Assembly: GCA_964549975.1 (NCBI GenBank) | Contig: CAZJWM010000003.1 | Coordinates: 1 to 37,987, forward strand | Reading direction: 5' to 3' | DNA: 37,987 nucleotides | Source of the DNA: UBA3263 sp964549975 | GTDB taxonomy: Bacteria > Bacteroidota > Bacteroidia > Bacteroidales > Muribaculaceae | Part shown: positions 32,439 through 37,987 of the stretch, in pieces | How positions within the stretch are numbered: the first letter of the stretch is position 1 | Layout of the letters: each line of letters starts with the position of its first letter | Translations under genes and position numbers: made by a program | The notes under the pieces: model-generated | What the model saw: only the letters and a program-made list of their open reading frames with translations | Told to the model about the DNA's origin: nothing | The model's database searches: none

Positions 32439-33077
32439 CTATCGTTCAAAAAAGTAGCAATTGGCCACGCCCACGAGCGCAAACACAATCAGAATCGACC
32501 CGATGATGCGGTTGATGAGCCAGAGCGAGCGCACGTTGAAGTGCTGGCGGAGCTTGTTGACTCCGGTGGTGATCAGCAGCCACCAGCCCAGCGCTCCCAG
32601 CGCAATGCCGCTATAGCCCACGGCATAGAGTGTCCAGCTCAGCCCGGGGTGCAGAAAGTTGAACCGCGCAAACAAGCCCATGATGAAAAAGAGAATCAAC
32701 GGGTTGCTGAAGGTCAACACAAAGCCGCTGGAGAAGTCTTTCCAGAAGGTTTTGCCCTGCTGCCCGGCCACTTTCAGCGCTCTTGCCGGATTTCTCCGAA
32801 AAAGATACACGCCAAAGCAGGCTATCACGGCCGAACCCACCAGCTGCAGCAGCGACTGATGGCGGTCCACCATCGAGGTGATAAACGAGATGCAGAAGCC
32901 CGTGAGCGCACAATAGGTCAAGTCGCTCACTGCCGCGCCGATGCCGGTGTAGAAAGCCGGCCAACGGCCCTTGTTCAGGGTGCGTTGGATCACCAGCATG
33001 CCAATCGGACCCATGGGAGCCGACAGCAGCACGCCGATTGCCAAGCCGCATAGCAGCACGTAGAGCATGTCGTTCAT
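32439..33077 (-). CDS. LysE family transporter
   Basis: A 212-residue inner-membrane protein with about six hydrophobic segments. The N-terminal motif IGVLLSAPMGPIGMLVIQRTL and GIGAAVSDLTYC, read as separate short blocks, are typical of the LysE/RhtB amino-acid exporters, as is FSNPLILFFIMG in the middle. Substrate cannot be read from sequence. It heads a three-gene unit with the barrel protein and fumarase. Its -7 box ends seven bases before the ATG, so the mRNA is probably leaderless. Confidence 0.88.
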   Translation of the reverse strand: MNDMLYVLLCGLAIGVLLSAPMGPIGMLVIQRTLNKGRWPAFYTGIGAAVSDLTYCALTGFCISFITSMVDRHQSLLQLVGSAVIACFGVYLFRRNPARALKVAGQQGKTFWKDFSSGFVLTFSNPLILFFIMGLFARFNFLHPGLSWTLYAVGYSGIALGALGWWLLITTGVNKLRQHFNVRSLWLINRIIGSILIVFALVGVANCYFFER

Positions 33078-33084
33078 TATCCCA

Positions 33085-33116
33085 CAAAGTTACGCCTTTT
33101 CTCTGAAATGCGCAAT
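33085..33116 (-). promoter_or_regulatory. Promoter abutting the LysE-type start codon
   Basis: Minus-strand ATTG (33116-33113, one mismatch), 20 bases, then an exact TAACTTTG (33092-33085). The ATG is at 33077, so only seven bases separate it from the -7 box. Confidence 0.65.
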
Positions 33117-33141
33117 AGCCTATCGGCATAAAAATGACAAG

Positions 33142-33167
33142 CCCGCAGTCGGCGAACCGGCGGCGGG
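33142..33167 (-). terminator. Terminator after the Cys-rich lipoprotein
   Basis: CCCGC (33142-33146) pairs with GCGGG (33163-33167) around a GC-rich inner helix. On the minus strand the tail reads CTTGTCATTTTTATG, with the T run displaced by six bases. It lies 30 bases past the stop of the small lipoprotein gene. Confidence 0.5.
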
Positions 33168-33196
33168 ATTGCTTTGGCGAGTTAGAATGCTCTAAC

Positions 33197-33412
33197 TTAC
33201 TTTGCGCACTGGCAAGAGTCGGGGGTGGTGGCACCGCAAGCGCAGGTGTCGCAACCGCAAGAATCGGGAGTTGCTACTTCTTCAGCAACTTCTTCTACGG
33301 TTTCGATTGCTTCTTCAGCGGGAGCTTCTTCGGTCTTGGAACCGCAAGATGCGAGGGTCAGGCCAGCGAACATGGCTACGGCAGCGATAGCTGCAACAAA
33401 TGATTTACGCAT
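33197..33412 (-). CDS. Small Cys-rich lipoprotein
   Basis: A 71-residue lipoprotein. The signal ends at LASC (Cys 22), a linker of about 25 residues is made mostly of Glu, Ala and Val, and the C-terminal 25 residues carry six Cys in a metal-binding-like pattern. The unit TPDSCxC occurs twice, around CDTCACG. Such a tail could bind metal ions or form disulfides at the outer membrane. I do not recognise a named family. It is a single-gene unit with a perfect promoter (33493-33462) and its own terminator (33167-33142), which suggests strong, independent expression. Confidence 0.8.
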   Translation of the reverse strand: MRKSFVAAIAAVAMFAGLTLASCGSKTEEAPAEEAIETVEEVAEEVATPDSCGCDTCACGATTPDSCQCAK

Positions 33413-33461
33413 TGTATTGATATTTATGGGATTAATAATTTGTTTTGTTTCTAAATCGCGG

Positions 33462-33493
33462 CAAAGTTATTGCGTTTTTTTGACATGAACAAA
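33462..33493 (-). promoter_or_regulatory. Promoter of the Cys-rich lipoprotein gene
   Basis: Minus-strand TTTG (33493-33490), exactly 20 bases, then TAACTTTG (33469-33462). Both boxes match the consensus. The predicted start near 33455 gives a leader of about 43 bases. Confidence 0.85.
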
Positions 33494-33524
33494 TAAAAAG
33501 TGTTAAAAATTTCGGGAAAATTCT

Positions 33525-33549
33525 AAAACGCCCATTTGACGGGCGTTTT
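33525..33549 (-). terminator. Terminator after ruvC
   Basis: AAAACGCCC (33525-33533) pairs perfectly with GGGCGTTTT (33541-33549) around a seven-base loop, and the minus strand continues AGAATTTT. It lies 22 bases past the ruvC stop and closes the purD-to-ruvC operon. Confidence 0.85.
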
Positions 33550-33571
33550 CGAGGCATTTCAGACCGGGCTG

Positions 33572-34150
33572 TTACGATTTCACGCGGCCGGGGTTGGCGG
33601 CGATGAATGCTTTCCACGATTTGGGCCCGGATGAGGGCACCGGGCGCTGCGACTCGTAGAAGTGGCAGAGGGCCGCGCCAAGGGCGTCGGTGGCGTCGAG
33701 TTGCACTTTCAGGTCGTCGGCGGCAATGTGGAGCATTCGCCGCAGCATCTCCTGCACTTGCTCTTTGGAGGCGGCGCCGTTGCCGGTGATGGCCATCTTG
33801 ATTTTGCGCGGCTCATATTCGGTGATGGGCATGTCGCGAGCCACGGCGGCGGCTATGGCCACGCCCTGCGCGCGCCCGAGTTTGAGCATCGACTGCACGT
33901 TTTTGCCAAAAAACGGCGCTTCGATGGCCAGTTCGTCGGGGAGAAATTGGTCAATCAGCGAGCTCACGCGCTGATAGATGCGGTGCAGACGCAGATATTG
34001 GCTCTCTTCGGCGCTGAGTTTCAACACGCCCATGGCTATCATCTCGGGCTGACGGCCGCGCACTCCCAGGATGCCGTAGCCCATCACGTTGGTGCCGGGG
34101 TCGATGCCCAGGATAATCTTGTCGTAGTCTTTGAGCGAGTGGGCGGTCAT
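33572..34150 (-). CDS. ruvC: Holliday junction resolvase RuvC
   Basis: RuvC cuts Holliday junctions in complex with RuvA and RuvB. The four acidic catalytic residues are visible: Asp in LGIDPGTNVMGYG, Glu in AIEAPFFGKN, and the two Asp of LDATDALGAAL. LGRAQGVA in the middle is also typical. The length of 192 residues is normal. Its ATG overlaps the DUF4286 stop by four bases. It is the last gene of its operon and is followed by a perfect terminator hairpin. The window also carries the unrelated, similarly folded ruvX. Confidence 0.95.
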   Translation of the reverse strand: MTAHSLKDYDKIILGIDPGTNVMGYGILGVRGRQPEMIAMGVLKLSAEESQYLRLHRIYQRVSSLIDQFLPDELAIEAPFFGKNVQSMLKLGRAQGVAIAAAVARDMPITEYEPRKIKMAITGNGAASKEQVQEMLRRMLHIAADDLKVQLDATDALGAALCHFYESQRPVPSSGPKSWKAFIAANPGRVKS

Positions 34151-34452
34151 AGTTTCACTTCGCGCAATATCGTGGGAAACGGGGTGACGCCTTCGGCGCC
34201 GAGCAGCCGCGTGATGTTGGCAAACTCCACGGGGGCCACTTGCGAGGCAAAGTTTTCACATTGCTCCAAGTCGTCGAAATAGACGTGGACGGCCAGCACC
34301 TCCACGTCGGGTTGCGGCGAGTCCATGGCCAGACACACCGACGGCGCCGTGGCGTAGGAGTCACACAGCGGCATCCAGCGTTGACCTATCCAGCGGCGCA
34401 GGTCGTCGGCCGTGGCGGCGGTGTGGAAGAATGTGGTGTTGTAGATAATCAT
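34147..34452 (-). CDS. DUF4286 family protein
   Basis: A 101-residue cytosolic protein with no signal. I start at ATG 34452 (MIIYNTTFFHT), which overlaps the apeB stop by four bases; a longer frame upstream runs through apeB in another frame and is rejected. The pattern IIYNTTFFH, WIGQRWMPLC and the final TILREV recalls DUF4286, a small Bacteroidota family often found near ruvC. The fold is probably ferredoxin-like. No function is established that I know of. Translational coupling on both sides suggests it is made with ApeB and RuvC. Confidence 0.8.
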   Translation of the reverse strand: MIIYNTTFFHTAATADDLRRWIGQRWMPLCDSYATAPSVCLAMDSPQPDVEVLAVHVYFDDLEQCENFASQVAPVEFANITRLLGAEGVTPFPTILREVKL

Positions 34453-35729
34453 AGGTTGTAGAAGCGGCTGAACACTTTCGAGGTGGCGTCGACGTCGGTC
34501 AGCGACACGGTTTCGCGGCAGGAGTGCATCCCCCAGAGGGCCACGCCCATGTCCACGCCGCGCATGTCCAATTGCGAGGTGAGGATGTTGCCCAAGGTGG
34601 AGCCGCCGGGCGAGTCGCTGTGGTTCACGAATATCTGATAGGGCACGTCGGCGCCGTCGCACAGCGCGCGGAACACCGCCGCCGAGTCGCCGTCGGTCAT
34701 ATATTTGCAGTTGGCGTTGACCTTGATGGCGGGGCCGCCGCCGAGCGTGGGATGGTTCACGGGGTCCATCTTCTCCACGTAGTTGGGGTGAGTGGCGTGG
34801 GCGCAGTCGGCGGAGATGAAAAATGAGTTGGCCACCGCGCGGAGCCAGTCTTCTTCGCTGCCCCCTTGGGCAAGGTTGATGCGGCGCAACACGTTGCGCA
34901 ACACCGGCGAATGGGCGCCCTGCTTGGTGCCGGAACCGGTCTCTTCGTTGTCGAATATGGCCATCACTTGGGTGTGGACGCCGGGTCGAGCCTCAAGCAG
35001 TCCGCTCAGGGCACACCAGGCCATGGCCAGGTCGTCGAGCCGGCCGCAGTTCACCCAGTCGCCCTCGGCGCCCACGCGCTCGGGGCCTTGCACGTCGAAG
35101 AGCGTCAGGTCGTAGTCGAGAATCTCCTCGGGCTTCACGCCTAAGCGTTCGGCCACGATGCCCATCACCGTGGGGGCCACGCCGGAGGCTTCCACGGCGC
35201 CGAGAATCGGCAGCATATCTTTCTGCGCCGAGAGGGCCACACCCTGGTTCACTTGGCGGTTGAAGTGGATGGCCAGCGAGGGGATAATCAGTCGGCAGTC
35301 GTCGATTCTCACCAGTCGATGCTCCGGGCGGAGCGGATCGGCCGAGCGCAGCAACACGCGACCGCTGATGCCCAGCGGACGGTCAAACCATGTGGTGTAG
35401 ATCATGCCGCCATAGACCTCGGTGTTGAGTTTCACCATTGCGGCGGTGTGGATTTCGGGGTTGGGCTTGATGCGGAAACAGGGCGAATCGCTGTGGGCCG
35501 CAATGATGCGCATTCCGGCGGTGGGGTCGGTGCCAACGATGAAGGCAAACAGTGCGGAGTCGTTTTTGCAGACGTAGCGGCGGTCGCCGGGACGCAGGCT
35601 CCAGGCATCGCCTTCGCGCAGCTCGGTGAAACCGGCTTGCTGCAGGCGGCGAGTCATGGCATCGACGGCCAGAAAGTTGCTCACGGCCTCGGTCATGAAG
35701 GGGAAAAGAGGATGTTGAGGGTGACTCAT
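34449..35729 (-). CDS. apeB: M18 family aspartyl aminopeptidase
   Basis: A dodecameric zinc aminopeptidase that removes N-terminal Asp and Glu. The 426 residues carry the M18 zinc ligands and catalytic residues: AHSDSP near residue 79, DNEETGSGTKQG near 248 (Glu-Glu pair), and a C-terminal NHSDSPGGSTLG. There is no signal peptide, so it acts in the cytosol. It begins three bases after pdxB and overlaps DUF4286 by four bases. No motif is missing. Confidence 0.93.
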   Translation of the reverse strand: MSHPQHPLFPFMTEAVSNFLAVDAMTRRLQQAGFTELREGDAWSLRPGDRRYVCKNDSALFAFIVGTDPTAGMRIIAAHSDSPCFRIKPNPEIHTAAMVKLNTEVYGGMIYTTWFDRPLGISGRVLLRSADPLRPEHRLVRIDDCRLIIPSLAIHFNRQVNQGVALSAQKDMLPILGAVEASGVAPTVMGIVAERLGVKPEEILDYDLTLFDVQGPERVGAEGDWVNCGRLDDLAMAWCALSGLLEARPGVHTQVMAIFDNEETGSGTKQGAHSPVLRNVLRRINLAQGGSEEDWLRAVANSFFISADCAHATHPNYVEKMDPVNHPTLGGGPAIKVNANCKYMTDGDSAAVFRALCDGADVPYQIFVNHSDSPGGSTLGNILTSQLDMRGVDMGVALWGMHSCRETVSLTDVDATSKVFSRFYNL

Positions 35730-35732
35730 AGG

Positions 35733-36695
35733 TCAAAAGGTTGGTTCGTTGCGATAGTTGTATGTGTTGCGAAGCTGCTCAAACTGCTCGGCGTTGGCCT
35801 TCAGCAGGGCCGTGTCGGTCAGCGGATTGTAGCTTGCAAGAATTTCGTCTAATCCGGGGGCTTGGGCCACCGGAGGAATTGCCGGAGCCAACTCCGGGGC
35901 TATGGCAGACACGGCCATTGCCGTGGCGCGTTGCTTGCCTTGGAGGGAATATCCGGCCACGTGGGGCGTGGCCACTTGGGCCAGGGCGAGCAATTCGGCG
36001 CTGATGTAGGGTTCGCCTTCCCAGCAGTCGATGGCGGCGTGGCTCACGGCGCCGCTGCGCAGGGCCTCGATTAGGGCCGGGGTGTCGACCACGGCGCCAC
36101 GGGCGGCGTTGACAATCACCGGATGCCGTTGCAGCGAGCCGAAAAATCGGGCGTCGGCCATGTGGCGCGTGGAGTCGTCCAATGGCGTATGGAATGTGAT
36201 GGCGTCGGCCTCACGGGCAATCTCTTCAAGGCTGACAAATTCGTCGGGGCCTTCGGCGGCGGCTCGTGGCGGGTCGCACAGCAGGGTGCGGATGCCGTTG
36301 GCTCGGGCCCAGCTATCGACGATGCTACCCACGTGGCCCACGCCCACGATGCCCAGGGTCCACCCCTGCGGCGGCATGATGCGGCCCAGAGTGGCCAGCA
36401 CGTATTGCGCCACGGCCGGGGCGTTGCAGCCCGGGGCGTTGTCCACGCGTATGCCGTGGCTGCGGCAATAGTTGAGGTCTATGTGGTCGGTGCCGATGGT
36501 GGCGGTCACCACGTGGCTCACTCGCGACCCTCGGAGCAGGGCGGCGTCGCAGCGCGTGCGCGTGCGCACTATCAATGTGTCGGCCTCGCGCACTCGCTCG
36601 GGGGTGATTTCCTCGGGGGGCAGATAGCTCACGGTGGCTATCGGTTCGAGCAGCCCGCGGATGAACGGTATATGCGATTCAACGATTATCTTCAT
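35733..36695 (-). CDS. pdxB: Erythronate-4-phosphate dehydrogenase PdxB
   Basis: PdxB oxidises 4-phosphoerythronate in the DXP-dependent route to pyridoxal phosphate. The D-2-hydroxyacid dehydrogenase layout is clear: TATIGTDHID, PGCNAPAVAQYV, nucleotide motif GIVGVGHVGS near residue 115, NAARGAVVDTPAL with catalytic Arg region, and a WEGEP motif. TPHVAGYSLQGK supplies the catalytic His. At 320 residues it is shorter than the 378-residue E. coli enzyme, so the C-terminal dimerisation part is reduced. It overlaps the membrane-protein gene by four bases. Confidence 0.92.
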   Translation of the reverse strand: MKIIVESHIPFIRGLLEPIATVSYLPPEEITPERVREADTLIVRTRTRCDAALLRGSRVSHVVTATIGTDHIDLNYCRSHGIRVDNAPGCNAPAVAQYVLATLGRIMPPQGWTLGIVGVGHVGSIVDSWARANGIRTLLCDPPRAAAEGPDEFVSLEEIAREADAITFHTPLDDSTRHMADARFFGSLQRHPVIVNAARGAVVDTPALIEALRSGAVSHAAIDCWEGEPYISAELLALAQVATPHVAGYSLQGKQRATAMAVSAIAPELAPAIPPVAQAPGLDEILASYNPLTDTALLKANAEQFEQLRNTYNYRNEPTF

Positions 36696-37576
36696 GCGTT
36701 AATTATCAACATTGCCACCCAGCCAATCAGCGCAATCACTCCGCCCACGTAGCCCAGGGCTCGCGAGGTGACAAAGAGCGAGGTCTCGTAGGCCGCGCAG
36801 ACCATGAGCAGAGGCAGGTAGATTGGTGCCCGACCAAAGTCGAGGCAAAACATCGCCATGGCGTAGAGCGTGAGCAGGTGGACGGCGGCATTGTAGTTGC
36901 GCGGCTTCGACTGAAAACCGTAGGTGAGCAACACGCACACGCTGCCAAACACCACACACAGCGCCGCCGGAATCAGTCCGGTCATAAACAGCTGCGGCCG
37001 TTCGGCAATCCCGTCGGCGGTGATGATTTGGAAATCGGGCGCCGGAAGGCTCAGCGGAATCACGCCGTAGCCCATGAGGAGCACTGCAGGGGTGAGCACG
37101 CCGAGCGCAGCGGCCGCGAGGCCGCGCATGGTCAGTGCGCGCATGTTGGCTATCCCTATCAAGAATAGCCCCGTCAGCGGCCAGTAGGCCGACGAAAAGA
37201 GCGACCCCAAGCCCAACATCAGAAACACCAGGAAGATGGTGCGCCGATGCTGCGGAGCGTGAAAGCAGAGAAACATGATGCCCGTGGCGGCGATGGCCAC
37301 CAGCGCATAGAGCAGTCCTTCAACGCTTTGGTCGGCCGTGGCTATGCCAGATTGGAGCACGGCAAAGAGTCCGGCAAAGAGGATGGAGGTGGAGTGGGTG
37401 AGATTGTAGATTTTGTTGAGAACACACATGGCCGCGCCCACCACCAGTGTCAGCGCCATGCAGGGCAGCGACACGCCTCGGCCCGCCATCATGCCAAAGG
37501 CCCAGATGGCCAGGATGACGGTGGCTCCGCGTGAGGTGAAGACGCGGTCGGCGGGGGTGGGGCGGGTGCGGGTCAT
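36692..37576 (-). CDS. Polytopic membrane protein (DUF6427-like)
   Basis: A 294-residue protein with about eight to ten hydrophobic segments and short polar loops and no recognisable catalytic motif. The first segment begins near residue 18. Similar proteins lie beside purD in other Bacteroidales and are named DUF6427, as I recall; that match is from general appearance only. It overlaps purD and pdxB by four bases on either side, so it is translated with them. Function unknown. Confidence 0.75.
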   Translation of the reverse strand: MTRTRPTPADRVFTSRGATVILAIWAFGMMAGRGVSLPCMALTLVVGAAMCVLNKIYNLTHSTSILFAGLFAVLQSGIATADQSVEGLLYALVAIAATGIMFLCFHAPQHRRTIFLVFLMLGLGSLFSSAYWPLTGLFLIGIANMRALTMRGLAAAALGVLTPAVLLMGYGVIPLSLPAPDFQIITADGIAERPQLFMTGLIPAALCVVFGSVCVLLTYGFQSKPRNYNAAVHLLTLYAMAMFCLDFGRAPIYLPLLMVCAAYETSLFVTSRALGYVGGVIALIGWVAMLIINA

Positions 37577-37987
37577 CGCATGAGGTCTTGACCGATGTCT
37601 CGACGATAGTATTTTCCGTTGAATTGGAAGGCGTTGACGGCGGCAAACGAGCGCTCGGCAGCGTCGGCAATGGAGCTGCCGTAGCTGCTGGCGGCGATGA
37701 CGCGGCCGCCGTTGGTGACGGTGCGACCTTCGGCGTCGATGGCGGTGCCGGCATGGAAGAGCAGCGACTCGCTCACGGCCTCCAAGTTGCTGATCACTTC
37801 GCCTTTCTTATAGGCTCCGGGATAGCCGGCGCTCACGGCCATGACGGTCACCACGGTGCGCGGGTCGATGTCCAGACGCAGGTCGGCCAGGTTGCCCTGA
37901 GCGGCGCCCTTGAGCAGGGGCACGAGGTCGGAGGCCACGCGCAGCATCACGGCCTCGGTTTCGGGGTCGCCCATGCGCACGTTGTAT
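37573..37987 (-). CDS. purD: Phosphoribosylamine-glycine ligase PurD, C-terminal part
   Basis: PurD joins glycine to phosphoribosylamine in purine synthesis. Only the last 138 residues lie in the window; the frame is open to the right edge. It opens with YNVRMGDPETE, the metal-binding segment of the ATP-grasp domain, and continues through VMAVSAGYPGAYKKG, FHAGT and GGRVIAASSYGSS, the usual C-terminal domain. The stop overlaps the next gene by four bases. The operon therefore starts outside the window. Confidence 0.92.
   Translation of the reverse strand, partial: YNVRMGDPETEAVMLRVASDLVPLLKGAAQGNLADLRLDIDPRTVVTVMAVSAGYPGAYKKGEVISNLEAVSESLLFHAGTAIDAEGRTVTNGGRVIAASSYGSSIADAAERSFAAVNAFQFNGKYYRRDIGQDLMR

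Overview
The window reads as a chromosomal segment of a GC-rich member of the order Bacteroidales, perhaps Muribaculaceae; the family is a guess. The grounds are a SusC/SusD pair, the lipoprotein GldH, a NagB/PIG-L fusion, promoters of the Bacteroidota type (TTTG, about 20 bases, TAnnTTTG), few Shine-Dalgarno sites and many short lipoproteins. One run of exactly 100 N (17175-17274) inside a large alpha-2-macroglobulin gene marks an assembly join.

Layout. Bases 1-764 hold no secure gene. They carry two 99-base direct repeats with leftward promoters, a probable short leftward RNA ending at a perfect terminator, and a strongly folded 218-base element (405-622) followed by eight T. A rightward operon follows: ruvX, def, ettA, a thioredoxin-like lipoprotein and an alkaline phosphatase (765-5995). 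It meets a long leftward operon (13601 to 5978): a small coiled-coil gene, zapA, rny, a RicT/PSP1 gene, gldH, an M24 peptidase, cca, queD and queE. This unit joins cell division, RNA decay, tRNA CCA addition and queuosine precursor synthesis. A folded region with a terminator on the opposite strand lies between zapA and rny.

Next, also leftward, is an envelope-stress type module: ECF sigma factor, one-span membrane protein (possible anti-sigma factor), Spy/CpxP-like periplasmic protein and an alpha-2-macroglobulin (20033 to 13875). After that come a Gln/Asn-rich lipoprotein, the NagB/PIG-L fusion under its own clear promoter, and a four-gene nutrient uptake unit (SusC, SusD, two surface lipoproteins) with no degradative enzyme.

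The last third holds LysE-type exporter, outer-membrane barrel and class I fumarase genes, with a 170-base rod-like RNA candidate and an excellent terminator downstream; a tiny cysteine-rich lipoprotein; and a tightly overlapping operon purD (cut by the window edge), membrane protein, pdxB, apeB, DUF4286 and ruvC.

The most unusual signals are three non-coding structured elements, RNase Y sitting directly beside its presumed iron-sulfur regulator RicT, and promoters whose -7 box lies only 4-9 bases before a start codon (ruvX, the sigma factor, lysE-type gene), which predicts leaderless mRNAs. No complete mobile element and no CRISPR array were seen. Functional calls rest on motif recognition by eye, without database searches.
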